Shown here one piece after another: positions 26,053 through 34,474 of a DNA stretch of 64,000 bases. The position numbers were made by a program, and so were the translations under genes. Below the pieces are notes generated by a model, which ran no database searches, had not been told where the DNA came from, and saw nothing but the letters and a program-made list of their open reading frames with translations. Each line of letters opens with the position of its first letter. Position 1 is the stretch's first letter. This stretch comes from Cellulosimicrobium cellulans (GTDB lineage Bacteria; Actinomycetota; Actinomycetes; Actinomycetales; Cellulomonadaceae), in the NCBI RefSeq assembly GCF_007679345.1, contig NZ_VEGH01000003.1, positions 62,001 to 126,000 of the forward strand. Direction: 5' to 3'.

Positions 26053-26130
26053 CCGGCTCGCCGGCCGCCCGCGGCCGGCACCCGCGCCCCCGGGGTGGTG
26101 GCGGCCGGGCCGACGCGGTACAACCGAGGC

Positions 26131-26340
26131 ATGACGACCCGCCCCCGTGACCTCACCTCCGACACCGCCGCCGACCACCGCGCCGAGGCGCTGCCCTCCG
26201 AGGCCGAGCTGCGCGCCACCGACGTGCGCTCCGGCGGCGACGCGTCCCGGGCGCCGCGCACCCTGCGGGACAGCGAGCTGCTGCCGGACGACGAGGCCAT
26301 CGCGGCGTCCGACGACTGGGACGACCCCGAGCGGCTCTGA
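26131..26340 (+). CDS. Small acidic hypothetical protein
   Basis: A 69-residue hydrophilic, acidic protein with no membrane segment, ending in DDWDDPERL. It looks disordered and is not assigned to a family. ATG at 26131 is supported by TACAAC (26119-26124), a -10-like box ending exactly 6 nt upstream, and by the absence of an RBS, so the gene appears leaderless and independently expressed. A hairpin terminator follows. Confidence 0.7.
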   Translation: MTTRPRDLTSDTAADHRAEALPSEAELRATDVRSGGDASRAPRTLRDSELLPDDEAIAASDDWDDPERL

Positions 26341-26376
26341 CCGCCGGCCCCCGGCGGGGCCCCGCACGCAGCACGA

Positions 26377-26406
26377 GGCCCCGGCCACCTCCTGGTGACC
26401 GGGGCC
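26377..26406. terminator. Bidirectional hairpin between convergent genes
   Basis: GGCCCCGGCCACC (26377-26389), loop TCCT, GGTGACCGGGGCC (26394-26406): a 13-bp stem with one A-C mismatch. It separates the small plus-strand gene from the minus-strand Dps gene and can serve both. Confidence 0.75.
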
Positions 26407-26459
26407 CCGGCGATCCGTGGGCCGCGTCGGGTCGGCGCCCGGCGCGGCCGTGCGGGGCG

Positions 26460-27044
26460 TCAGACCGTCGACGGGTCCTTCGCGGCGGCGCCGGCCTCGC
26501 GCGCCGACTCCTGCTCGCCCTCGGCGCCGGCGGTGCTGAGCTCGCCGCCCGCGTTCTCCAGGTGCGCCCGGACGAACCAGTGGAACAGCTCCAGCTCGTG
26601 CAGGTGGCCGACGAGCAGGTCGTTGGTCACGGTGTCGAGCTCCTCCGTGGCGGCGGCGGCCTCGCGGTGGTCGGTCACGACGCCGACGTAGACCTCGTTC
26701 AGCGCGCCGAGGTGCTCGATCGCACCCGCCCGGCCGATGGAGTAGTCGTCCCAGCTCCGGTCCTGGACCAGGGCGCCCGGGGTGCCCACCGGGGCGACGC
26801 CCAGGGTCGCGATCCGCTCGGCGATCTGGTCGACCATGGCGCGCACGGCGTCGACCTGCGGGTCGATCATCTCGTGCACCGCGATGAAGTGCGGGCCGGT
26901 GACGTTCCAGTGGATGTGCTTGAGCGTGAGCGCGAGGTCGTTGAGCGCGTTGAGGCGCTGCTGCAGGATCGCGGCGACCGTCCGGCCGTCCTCGACCGAC
27001 AGCGACGGGACCGTGTACTTCGGGAGCTCCGTGCGGCGGACCAT
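26460..27044 (-). CDS. dps: Dps-family DNA-binding/ferritin-like protein
   Basis: A 194-residue dodecameric mini-ferritin that oxidises and stores iron and shields DNA under starvation or peroxide stress. The intersubunit ferroxidase pattern is visible: LKHIHWNVTGPHFIAVHEMI, then DPQVDAVRAMVDQIAERI, with the His, Asp and Glu ligands in register. A Lys/Arg-containing N-terminus (MVRRTELPKYTV) and a Glu/Ala-rich C-terminal tail of about 30 residues are additions to the core. ATG at 27044 has an excellent AAGGAGGAG ribosome binding site. Confidence 0.95.
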   Translation of the reverse strand: MVRRTELPKYTVPSLSVEDGRTVAAILQQRLNALNDLALTLKHIHWNVTGPHFIAVHEMIDPQVDAVRAMVDQIAERIATLGVAPVGTPGALVQDRSWDDYSIGRAGAIEHLGALNEVYVGVVTDHREAAAATEELDTVTNDLLVGHLHELELFHWFVRAHLENAGGELSTAGAEGEQESAREAGAAAKDPSTV

Positions 27045-27177
27045 TCGTCTCCTCCTTGCGTCCTCGGCGCCCGACGGCGCCGGCTGGGACCCACGCTGCC
27101 CCAACCCTCGAGGTCGCGCAATCGCAGGTCGGACGGGGCGCGGGGGCGCCGCGGCCGGACCACGGGGACGAACCGGG

Positions 27178-28113
27178 TCAGACCTCCCAGGGGTCCGCGG
27201 CGGTGTCGTCCCGGCGACCGCGGAGCACCGGCTGGCGGAGCCGCCCCGACGGGGTCCGGGTGAGGTACCGGACGTCGAGCAGCACCCGCGGCTCGACCCA
27301 GATCGTGCCCCGCGCGTCGACCGGCTCCAGCCGCTCCGCGAACGGCGAGGTCGCCCGCTCGAGGGTCCGCAGCGCCGCCGTCAGGTCCCGGGCCAGGGCT
27401 CCCGCGAGCCCGCTGCCGGCGCGGCACAGGAAGTGCAGGTCGCCCCCCGCGTCCGGCGCGCCGAGCAGCACCGCCCCCATCCGGCCGCTGCCCGTCGTCT
27501 CCGGGCGCCAGCCGCCGATGACCGCGGTCCGCGTGCGGTGGTGCACCGCCTTGACCCAGTCGGCCGAGCGGCGGCCCGGCTGGTACGTCGACGCGGCCCG
27601 CTTGGCGACGACGCCCTCCAGGCCCTGGGCCCGGGTGGCCGCCCAGATCACGTCGCCGTCCTCGTACACCGGGGACAGCTGCACGTGCTCCGGCAGCGCG
27701 ACCGTCTCCAGCGCGGCGCGGCGCTCGGTGAACGGCCGGCGGGTCAGGTCCTCGCCGGCGAGGACCGGCACGTCGAACACCAGGTAGCTCACCGGCACCC
27801 GGCGGGCGAGGGCGGCGGCCCGGGTGCGGTCCCGCACGTGCATCCGCTCGGCGAGGGCGGGGAACGACGGCACGCCGTCGCGCATCGCGACCACCTCGCC
27901 GTCCAGGACGGTGCCGGCGGGCAGCGCCGCCAGCGCGTCCAGCTCGGGGTACGCGAGCGCGGCGTCCCGGCCGTTGCGACCGAGCAGCCGGAGGCGGTCG
28001 CCCGTGGTGTCGGCGAGGATGCGCACGCCGTCCCACTTCACCTCGAACCGCCAGCCCGGGCCGTCGGGCAGGCGACCGGGAACGGCCACAGGGGTGGCGA
28101 GCATGGGCTGCAC
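27178..28113 (-). CDS. ATP-dependent DNA ligase (LigD ligase-domain type)
   Basis: A 311-residue stand-alone ligase. The adenylated lysine is K26 in motif I, EVKWDGVR. Later motifs include DGEVVAM (motif III region), GLEGVVAKR (motif IV) and WVKAVHH (motif V). An OB-fold domain fills the C-terminal third (GWRPETTGSGRMGAVLLGAP, VEPRVLLDVRYLTRTPSGRL). It matches the ligase module of LigD/LigC without polymerase or 3'-phosphoesterase domains. GTG at 28113 has CAGGAT as a -10 ending 6 nt upstream. Divergent from ku across a 68-nt gap, so it belongs to a non-homologous end-joining locus. Confidence 0.93.
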   Translation of the reverse strand: MQPMLATPVAVPGRLPDGPGWRFEVKWDGVRILADTTGDRLRLLGRNGRDAALAYPELDALAALPAGTVLDGEVVAMRDGVPSFPALAERMHVRDRTRAAALARRVPVSYLVFDVPVLAGEDLTRRPFTERRAALETVALPEHVQLSPVYEDGDVIWAATRAQGLEGVVAKRAASTYQPGRRSADWVKAVHHRTRTAVIGGWRPETTGSGRMGAVLLGAPDAGGDLHFLCRAGSGLAGALARDLTAALRTLERATSPFAERLEPVDARGTIWVEPRVLLDVRYLTRTPSGRLRQPVLRGRRDDTAADPWEV

Positions 28114-28181
28114 GGGTCCATCCTGCCCACAGCACGCGAAGTCGTCGCGGGGGAGCCGCCCCGCCGGGGAGGGTGGTCACT

Positions 28182-29225
28182 GTGCGCGCGATCTGGAAGG
28201 GCGCCGTCGCGTTCGGGCTGGTCAACGTGCCCGTGAAGCTGTACGCGGCGACGGGCGAGCACGAGGTGCCGCTGCACCAGGTGCACAAGAAGGACGGCGG
28301 CCGGATCCGGTACCGCAAGGTGTGCTCGATCGAGGACGAGCCCGTCGAGTACAGCGAGATCGCGAAGGGCTACGAGACCGACGACGGCCAGCTCGTGGTC
28401 CTCACCGACGAGGACCTCGAGCAGCTGCCGCTGGCCACCGAGCGCGAGATCGAGGTGATCGAGTTCGTGCCGGGCGACCAGGTGGACCCGATCCTGCTCG
28501 CCAAGACCTACTACCTCGAGCCGGACCGCACGGCCGCGAAGCCGTACGCGCTGCTGCGCGAGGCGCTGACCAGCACCGACCGGATGGCGGTCGTCAAGGT
28601 CGCGCTGCGGCAGCGGGAGTCGATGGCCGTGCTGCGCGTCCGGGACGACGTGATCTGCCTGCAGACGCTGCTGTGGCCGGACGAGGTCCGCGAGGCGGAC
28701 TTCCCGATCCTCGACCAGGACGTCACCGTCAAGCCGCAGGAGCTGGCGATGGCGTCCTCGCTGGTCGAGTCCCTGGCCGGCGACTTCGACCCGTCGGGGT
28801 TCGAGGACCGGTACCGCGCGGCGCTCGAGCAGGTCATCGAGGCGAAGGTCTCGTCCGGCCGGACGCAGGCCGTGCCGCAGGCCGAGGAGGTCGGCGAGGG
28901 CGGCCAGCCCGCGGGCGAGGTGGTCGACCTGCTGGCGGCGCTGCAGCGCAGCGTGGAGAAGGCGCGCGGCGGCGGATCCGCCTCGTCGGCGGGGGAGGGC
29001 GCCGCCGAGGCGCCCGACGACGAGAAGCCCGCGAAGAAGGCGCCGGCACGCAGGTCCCGGTCGAAGGCCGCTGCCGCCGACGACGAGGCCGAGGCCGAGG
29101 AGAAGCCCGCCCGGAAGCCGGCCGCCACCCGGTCCCGGGCGAAGAAGGCCGACGACGAGAAGCCGGCCGAGCACAAGGCGGCCGACGAGAAGCCCGCGCG
29201 CACCCGGCGCAAGCGGGCGTCCTGA
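28182..29225 (+). CDS. ku: Ku protein, non-homologous end joining
   Basis: A 347-residue bacterial Ku homologue that forms a ring on DNA ends and recruits the ligase. The canonical N-terminus RAIWKGAVAFGLVNVPVKLY starts right at GTG 28182, which also has GGGGAGGG (28167-28173) at good spacing; the GTG at 28173 is too close to it. The Ku core runs to about residue 255 (LLAKTYYLEPDRTAAKPYAL, VALRQRESMAVLRV). A long Lys/Ala/Glu tail rich in KPAKKAPARRS-like repeats resembles the DNA-binding extensions of actinobacterial Ku. Followed after 3 nt by the HhH-PHP gene. Confidence 0.96.
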   Translation: MRAIWKGAVAFGLVNVPVKLYAATGEHEVPLHQVHKKDGGRIRYRKVCSIEDEPVEYSEIAKGYETDDGQLVVLTDEDLEQLPLATEREIEVIEFVPGDQVDPILLAKTYYLEPDRTAAKPYALLREALTSTDRMAVVKVALRQRESMAVLRVRDDVICLQTLLWPDEVREADFPILDQDVTVKPQELAMASSLVESLAGDFDPSGFEDRYRAALEQVIEAKVSSGRTQAVPQAEEVGEGGQPAGEVVDLLAALQRSVEKARGGGSASSAGEGAAEAPDDEKPAKKAPARRSRSKAAAADDEAEAEEKPARKPAATRSRAKKADDEKPAEHKAADEKPARTRRKRAS

Positions 29226-29228
29226 CGC

Positions 29229-30293
29229 GTGGCGAGCGCACCCGGCGACGCCGCTTCCGTGCACGAGGCCGTCGTGGCCGCGCTCCGGCGCGCGGCGTTC
29301 CTGCTCGAGCGCGGCGGCGCGACGTCGTACCGTGCCGACGCGTTCCGGGCCGCCGTCCGCTCGCTGGAGCGCACGGGCCCCGACGAGGTCCGGGCGCGGC
29401 TCGCCGCGGGCACGCTGACCGATCTGCCGGGCGTGGGCGCCCGCACCGCCGAGGTGGCCGCGGACGCCGCGGCGGGCGGACCCGTGCCGTACCTGCTCGA
29501 CCTGGAGCAGAAGTACCCGGCGGCCCAGCCGACCGGCGACGGCGCCGCGCTCCGGGCGGCCCTGCGCGGCGACCTGCACGCGCACACCGAGGCCAGCGAC
29601 GGCTCGACCACCGCGCAGGAGATGGTGCTGGCCGCGATGGAGCTCGGGCACGAGTACCTGGCGATCACCGACCACTCGCCCCGGCTCACCGTGGCCAACG
29701 GCCTGTCGCCCGCGCGGCTGCGCGCCCAGATCGAGCAGATCGAGGCGCTCAACCGGGCGATCGCGCCGTTCCGGGTGCTGACGGGCATCGAGGTCGACAT
29801 CCTCGACGACGGCTCGATCGACCAGGAGCCGGACCTGCTGGACCGGCTCGACGTCGTGGTGGCCTCGGTGCACTCGAAGCTCCGGATGGACGCCGCGTCG
29901 ATGACCCGCCGGATGCGCGCCGCCGTCGCGAACCCGCGGGTCGACGTGCTGGGCCACTGCACCGGCCGGCAGCTCACCGGCAAGCGGCAGCGGCCGCAGA
30001 GCGAGTTCGACGCGGCGGCCGTGTTCGCCGACTGCGCGGAGCACGGCGTCGCCGTCGAGGTGAACTGCCGCCCCGACCGGCTGGACCCGCCGCACGCGCT
30101 CCTCGACGTCGCGGTCGACGCCGGCTGCCTGTTCACGATCGACACCGACGCGCACGCGCCGGGGCAGCTGTCGTGGCAGCCGGTGGGCTGCGACCGGGCC
30201 GTCGCGCACGGCATCGGACCCGACCGGGTGCTCGACGCGTGGCCGCTCGACACCCTCCTGACGCACCTCGGAGGCCGCAGAGTCGCTGCCTGA
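29229..30293 (+). CDS. Helix-hairpin-helix/PHP-domain phosphoesterase (PolX-like without polymerase fold)
   Basis: A 354-residue protein. The N-terminal 100 residues have the 8-kDa-domain/HhH pattern of family X polymerases (AAFLLERGGATSYRADAFRA, LTDLPGVGARTAEVAADAA). The polymerase palm is missing. From about residue 115 a complete PHP domain follows: DLHAHTEASDGS, YLAITDHSPRL, GIEVDIL, VVASVHSKLRM, DVLGHCTGRQ and FTIDTDAHAPGQL, which supply the metal ligands. Expected to be a metal-dependent 3'-phosphoesterase or exonuclease. It starts 3 nt after ku, so a role in DNA-end cleaning during end joining is a reasonable inference. Confidence 0.88.
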   Translation: MASAPGDAASVHEAVVAALRRAAFLLERGGATSYRADAFRAAVRSLERTGPDEVRARLAAGTLTDLPGVGARTAEVAADAAAGGPVPYLLDLEQKYPAAQPTGDGAALRAALRGDLHAHTEASDGSTTAQEMVLAAMELGHEYLAITDHSPRLTVANGLSPARLRAQIEQIEALNRAIAPFRVLTGIEVDILDDGSIDQEPDLLDRLDVVVASVHSKLRMDAASMTRRMRAAVANPRVDVLGHCTGRQLTGKRQRPQSEFDAAAVFADCAEHGVAVEVNCRPDRLDPPHALLDVAVDAGCLFTIDTDAHAPGQLSWQPVGCDRAVAHGIGPDRVLDAWPLDTLLTHLGGRRVAA

Positions 30294-30433
30294 GCGACAC
30301 ACCGACCGCGTGGCGATGCGGAGAAGCGCGCTGCCTGCCGTTATGGTCGTCCGCGTCGGTCCGCCGGAAGCTGACGCCCCACGCAGGCGCCGAGCGGCCC
30401 GCGCACCCAGTTCGAACACATAGGAGCACATCC

Positions 30434-30715
30434 GTGAGCGTGAACCGCACCGAGCTCGTCCAGGCCATCGCCGCCAAGGCCGGGCTCACCAACACCGCCG
30501 CCGACGCGGCCCTCAAGGCCTTCCAGGAGGTCCTGGTCGAGCAGCTCAGCGCCGGCGAGAGCGTGACCATCCCGGGCCTGCTCGCGGTGTCCCGTGCCGA
30601 CCGTGCCGCGCGCACCGGCATCAACCCGCAGACCGGCGAGAAGCTGGACATCCCGGCCGGCTTCCGCGTGAAGCTCACCGCCGGCAGCGCCCTCAAGCGC
30701 GCCGTCGCCAACTGA
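30434..30715 (+). CDS. hup: HU-family nucleoid protein
   Basis: A 93-residue histone-like protein binding DNA as a dimer. The HU pattern is clear: NRTELVQAIAAKAGLTNTAA, then FQEVLVEQLSAGESVTIPGL, RTGINPQTGEKLDIPAG (the DNA-bending arm) and KLTAGSALKRAVA. It lacks the Lys/Ala-rich tail of mycobacterial HupB. GTG at 30434 follows GGAG at 30423-30426. A -10-like TATGGT at 30342-30347 would give a leader of about 80 nt. A strong terminator follows. Confidence 0.93.
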   Translation: MSVNRTELVQAIAAKAGLTNTAADAALKAFQEVLVEQLSAGESVTIPGLLAVSRADRAARTGINPQTGEKLDIPAGFRVKLTAGSALKRAVAN

Positions 30716-30734
30716 GCGACACCGCAGCACCGCA

Positions 30735-30769
30735 CGCGAGCCGGGGACCCGACGGGTCCCCGGCTCGCG
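30735..30769 (+). terminator. Hairpin terminator after the HU gene
   Basis: A perfect 16-bp stem, CGCGAGCCGGGGACCC at 30735-30750 with its complement at 30754-30769, and a GAC loop, 19 nt after the stop codon. Confidence 0.85.
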
Positions 30770-30860
30770 GCGCGCCCGGGAACGGATCGCCCACCCGCGC
30801 GCGTTGAGTAGCATGGTCCGCCGTCCCGCCGAGGGGCGCGCGGAGGAGGGAGCACGCACG

Positions 30861-31283
30861 ATGGCCGTCACGCAGCGCACCACGAAGCAGCGCACCGAGA
30901 TCCTCGGGCTGCTCGACGACCTCGACGAGTTCCGCTCCGCCCAGCAGCTGCACGACCTGCTGCGGTCCCAGGGGTCGACCACCGGCCTGGCGACCGTGTA
31001 CCGCGCGGTGCAGGCGCTCGCCGACGCGGGCGACGTCGACGTGCTGCGCTCGCCGGACGGCGAGGCCGTGTACCGCCGCTGCGTGCGGCGCAGCCACCAC
31101 CACCACCTGGTCTGCCGCTCCTGCGGCAAGGCCGTCGAGATCGACGGTCCCGGCGCCGAGGCGTGGGCCGAGCAGGTGGGCGCCGCGCACGACTTCTCCG
31201 ACGTCGAGCACACCATCGAGCTGCTCGGCACGTGCGCCGAGTGCCGCGCCCGCCAGGCCGCCGAGGCCGCCGCGACCCGCTGA
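30861..31283 (+). CDS. zur: Fur-family zinc uptake regulator (Zur-like)
   Basis: A 140-residue metal-dependent repressor. A winged helix (RTEILGLLDDLDEFRSAQQL, TTGLATVYRAVQAL) is followed by the metal-binding dimer domain with RRSHHHHLVCRSCGKAVEI and a second zinc pair CAECRARQ. The CxxC plus CxxC pairs form the structural zinc site. The HHHHLVCRSCG and VEIDG patterns are characteristic of actinobacterial Zur rather than iron-sensing Fur. ATG at 30861 follows GGAGGAGGGAG. A -10-like TAGCAT is at 30809-30814. No ABC zinc transporter is adjacent here. Confidence 0.9.
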   Translation: MAVTQRTTKQRTEILGLLDDLDEFRSAQQLHDLLRSQGSTTGLATVYRAVQALADAGDVDVLRSPDGEAVYRRCVRRSHHHHLVCRSCGKAVEIDGPGAEAWAEQVGAAHDFSDVEHTIELLGTCAECRARQAAEAAATR

Positions 31284-31318
31284 CCGGGGTACCCGCCGGA
31301 GTGGGGGAGGATGGGCGG

Positions 31319-32374
31319 GTGGACAGACTGCACGACCCCGCCCGGCACGACTTCGCCTCCGACAACTACGCCGGGGTGCACCCGGAGATCCTCGCGGCCC
31401 TCGGGACCGCCAACGACGGGCACGTCCCGGGCTACGGCGCCGACCCGTACACCGAGCACCTGCAGGACGTGCTCCGCGGCCACTTCGGCGCCGACGCGAC
31501 CGCGTACCCGGTGTTCAACGGGACCGGCGCGAACGTGGTCGCCCTGCAGACGATGCTCCCGCGGTGGGGCGCGGTGATCTGCGCCGAGACCGCGCACATC
31601 AACACCGACGAGAACGCGGCCCCCGAGCGGGTCGGCGGGATCAAGCTGCTGACGGTCCCGACGCCCGACGGCAAGCTGACCCCGGAGCTCGTGGACCGGC
31701 ACGCGCACGGCTTCGGCGACCAGCACCGCGCCCAGCCCGGCGTCGTCTCGATCACCCAGGCCACCGAGCTCGGCACGGTGTACTCGCCGGACGAGATCCT
31801 GGCGATCACCACCCACGCGCACGCCCTCGGCCTGCGGGTGCACCTCGACGGCTCGCGGCTCGGCAACGCCGCCGCGGCGCTCGACCTCCCGATGCGCGCG
31901 CTGACCACCGACGTCGGCGTCGACGTCGTGTCCCTCGGCGGCACCAAGAACGGCATCCTGTTCGGCGAGGCGGTCCTCGAGCTGACCCCCGGGTCGACGC
32001 CGGGCATCGCGTTCCAGCGCAAGGTCGACATGCAGCTCGCGTCCAAGATGCGGTTCGTGTCGGCGCAGCTGATCGCGCTGTACGAGGGCGACCTGTGGCT
32101 GCGGTCCGCGCGGCACGCCAACGCGATGGCGCAGCGGCTGCGGGCCGGCGTCGAGGCCGTGCCGGGCGTGCGGGTCACGCAGGCGACGGACGCCAACGCC
32201 GTGTTCGCCGCGCTGCCGGCGGGGGTCGCGGACGCGCTGCGCGAGGTGCGGCGGTTCTACGACTGGAACCGCGCCACCGGCGAGGTGCGCTGGATGTGCG
32301 CGTTCGACACCACCGAGGCGGACGTCGACGCGTTCGTCGCGGCGGTCGGCCGCGCGGCGTCCGCGGCGGCCTGA
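31319..32374 (+). CDS. Low-specificity L-threonine aldolase-like PLP lyase
   Basis: A 351-residue fold-type I PLP enzyme of the threonine aldolase/beta-eliminating lyase family, which cleaves threonine or allo-threonine to glycine and acetaldehyde. Motifs are FASDNYAGVHPEILAAL at the N-terminus, VFNGTGANVVALQ (cofactor ring contact), HLDGSRLGNAA (PLP-pyridine Asp) and the Schiff-base lysine K210 in SLGGTKNGILFGEA. The length and SLGGTKNG motif match the bacterial family well. GTG at 31319 is preceded by GAGGAT ending 6 nt upstream, so leaderless expression is likely. Confidence 0.9.
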   Translation: MDRLHDPARHDFASDNYAGVHPEILAALGTANDGHVPGYGADPYTEHLQDVLRGHFGADATAYPVFNGTGANVVALQTMLPRWGAVICAETAHINTDENAAPERVGGIKLLTVPTPDGKLTPELVDRHAHGFGDQHRAQPGVVSITQATELGTVYSPDEILAITTHAHALGLRVHLDGSRLGNAAAALDLPMRALTTDVGVDVVSLGGTKNGILFGEAVLELTPGSTPGIAFQRKVDMQLASKMRFVSAQLIALYEGDLWLRSARHANAMAQRLRAGVEAVPGVRVTQATDANAVFAALPAGVADALREVRRFYDWNRATGEVRWMCAFDTTEADVDAFVAAVGRAASAAA

Positions 32375-32422
32375 CCCGCACGTCGTGGGCCGCCGCCCGC
32401 GCTCGAGGCCGCCCGCGTCCGC

Positions 32423-32496
32423 GGCGAGATAGGACGTGCGCGCCGAGATAGGACCGCAGACGGCCCTATCTCGCCGGGGCGGTCCTATCTCGGCGC
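32423..32496. repeat. Four-arm interleaved inverted repeat between convergent genes
   Basis: Two direct copies of a GAGATAGG core (GGCGAGATAGG at 32423-32433 and GCGCCGAGATAGGACCGC at 32440-32457) are followed by two reverse copies (CCTATCTCGCC at 32465-32475 and GCGGTCCTATCTCGGCGC at 32479-32496). Arm 1 pairs perfectly with arm 3 (11 bp) and arm 2 with arm 4 (18 bp), but nested pairing 1-4 and 2-3 is also possible through the shared core. It lies 48 nt after the threonine aldolase stop. Confidence 0.8.
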
Positions 32497-32534
32497 TGGG
32501 GCGCGGGCGTCGGGTGTCCGGCGGGCGCGACACG

Positions 32535-32574
32535 CGAAGGGGCCCGGCACCGTGGTCGGTGCCGGGCCCCTTCG
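32535..32574 (-). terminator. Hairpin terminator after the DEAD-box helicase gene
   Basis: A perfect 17-bp stem, CGAAGGGGCCCGGCACC at 32535-32551 with its complement at 32558-32574, loop of 6 nt. It starts 7 nt beyond the helicase stop and is symmetric, so it can also act on plus-strand transcripts. Confidence 0.88.
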
Positions 32575-32581
32575 TCGCGGG

Positions 32582-34474
32582 TCAGCGCGGGGTGGCCGAG
32601 CGGCGCGGGCGCGAGTCCCGGCCGCCGAAGTCCCGGCCGCCCTCGCGGGAGCCGTAGCCGCCGTCGCGCGAGCCGTAGCCGCCCTCGCGGGCGCCGTCCC
32701 GGCCGGTGCGCGGGCCGTGGTGCGCCGGGCCGCGGGACGCGCCGCGCTCCGGACGGCTCGCGGCGCGCGGGCCCTCGTCCACGCGGATGCGCAGCGGGCG
32801 GCCGGCGACGCGCGCGCGGCCGATGCGGTCGAAGGCCTCGGGGGACAGGCCCGCGGGGATCTCGACCAGCGAGAACGTCGAGAAGATGTCGATCTTCCCG
32901 AGGTCCTTGCCGGTGAGGCCGCCCTCGTTCGTCAGCGCGCCGACGATGCCGCCGGGCTGGACGCCGTCCTTCGAGCCGACCGCGAGGCGGTAGCGCGGGC
33001 CGCCGCTGCTCGGGCGGGCGGCGCTGCGCGGGCGGCCGCCGTCGGCGCCGTCCCGGCGGGGGCCGCCGCGCTCCGGCGCGAGGTGCGCGCGGGACAGCGC
33101 GTCGTCCAGGTCGTCGCCCTCGGTCGGGCGGGGCGCGGGGCCCTCGTCGCCGACGGCCAGGGCGGCGAGCACGGCGACCAGGTCGCTCGCGTCGACGTCC
33201 GGGTGCGCGGCCAGGAACTCCGCGGCGGCGGTCCGGTACAGGTCCAGGCGGCCGACCTCCCGGCGCGCAGGCACCCGGGCGAGCAGGGCGGCGACGCGGT
33301 GCGCCGACACGTCCGCCGGCGACGGGATCTGGATCTGCTCGAGCTGCTGGCGGGTGGTCCGCTCGATCGCCCGGAGCTTGCCGTTCTCGTTCGGGGTGAC
33401 GAAGGTCAGCGCCTCGCCGGTGCGGCCCGCGCGGCCGGTGCGGCCGATGCGGTGCACGTAGGCCTCGGGCTCGCCCGGGACGTCGAAGTTCACGACGAGC
33501 CCGATGCGGTCGATGTCGAGGCCGCGCGCCGCGACGTCGGTCGCCACGAGGACGTTGATCGCGCCGGAGCGGACGCGCTCGACGATCTTCTCCCGGTCGC
33601 CCTGCGCCACGTCGCCCGAGATGTAGGCGGCGGCGACGCCCCGCTCGACGAGCGAGACGGCGACGTCCTCGGCCGCGCTGCGGGTGCGCACGAACACGAT
33701 CGCCGCGTCGGCGTCGGACACCGCGAGCACGCGGGCCAGGGCGCCCGCCTTGTGCCGGAACGGCACGACCGCGTAGGTCTGCCGGACGCTCGACACGGTG
33801 GACGACTGCCGGGCCACGGTGATCTCGACCGGGTCGGTGAGGTGCTGCGCGGCGACGCGGCGGATGGCCGGCGGCATGGTCGCGGAGAACAGCGCGACCT
33901 GCTTGGAGGCGGGGGTGGCGGAGGCGATGCGGTCGACGTCGTCGACGAAGCCCATGCGGAGCATCTCGTCGGCCTCGTCGAGCGCGAGGAACCGCACCGC
34001 GTCCAGCTTCAGGGAGCCGCGGTCGAGGTGGTCGATGACGCGGCCGGGGGTGCCGACGACGACCTGGGCGCCGCCGCGCAGCGCGCGCTGCTGCGGCAGG
34101 TACGGCGAGCCGCCGTAGACGGGGACGACCTCGAGGCCGGGCATCTTCGACGCGAACGACTCGAGCGCCTCGGCGACCTGCATGGCGAGCTCGCGGGTCG
34201 GGGCCAGCACGATCGCCTGGACCTCGCGGAGCTCCGGGTCGACCGCGGCGAGCAGGGGCAGGCCGAACGCGGCCGTCTTGCCGGTGCCGGTCTGGGCCAC
34301 GCCGGTGATGTCGCGGCCGGCCAGCAGGGCGGGGATGGCCTCGGCCTGGATGGCGGTGGGGGTGGTGAAGCCGAGCCCGAGGACGGCCTCGCGCAGCGGC
34401 GCGGGCAGGTCGAGGTCGGCGAAGGTGAGGGCGGGGGCGGTCTCGGGCAGGGCAGGGTCGAGCACAGACGTCAT
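32582..34474 (-). CDS. deaD: DEAD-box ATP-dependent RNA helicase (DeaD/CsdA-like)
   Basis: A 630-residue RNA helicase for ribosome assembly and mRNA unwinding. Present are the Q motif FTTPTAIQ, motif I AQTGTGKT, PTRELA, DEAD in LALDEADEML, FSATMP, and C-terminal ATDVAARGLD and HRIGRTGRAG. A DbpA-type RNA-binding domain is near 480-560 (YRLAVGSKDGVQPGGIVGAL, IDIFSTFSLVEIP). The C-terminus is an Arg/Gly-rich tail with repeated GGYGSR units. ATG at 34474 fits the family start, but no good RBS is seen. A -10-like TAGACT (34652-34647, minus) would give a leader of about 165 nt. Confidence 0.93.
   Translation of the reverse strand: MTSVLDPALPETAPALTFADLDLPAPLREAVLGLGFTTPTAIQAEAIPALLAGRDITGVAQTGTGKTAAFGLPLLAAVDPELREVQAIVLAPTRELAMQVAEALESFASKMPGLEVVPVYGGSPYLPQQRALRGGAQVVVGTPGRVIDHLDRGSLKLDAVRFLALDEADEMLRMGFVDDVDRIASATPASKQVALFSATMPPAIRRVAAQHLTDPVEITVARQSSTVSSVRQTYAVVPFRHKAGALARVLAVSDADAAIVFVRTRSAAEDVAVSLVERGVAAAYISGDVAQGDREKIVERVRSGAINVLVATDVAARGLDIDRIGLVVNFDVPGEPEAYVHRIGRTGRAGRTGEALTFVTPNENGKLRAIERTTRQQLEQIQIPSPADVSAHRVAALLARVPARREVGRLDLYRTAAAEFLAAHPDVDASDLVAVLAALAVGDEGPAPRPTEGDDLDDALSRAHLAPERGGPRRDGADGGRPRSAARPSSGGPRYRLAVGSKDGVQPGGIVGALTNEGGLTGKDLGKIDIFSTFSLVEIPAGLSPEAFDRIGRARVAGRPLRIRVDEGPRAASRPERGASRGPAHHGPRTGRDGAREGGYGSRDGGYGSREGGRDFGGRDSRPRRSATPR

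Noticed and set aside
28173..28181. GTG at 28173 as the ku start
   Set aside because: It abuts the GGGGAGGG ribosome binding site, and the conserved family N-terminus begins at 28182.
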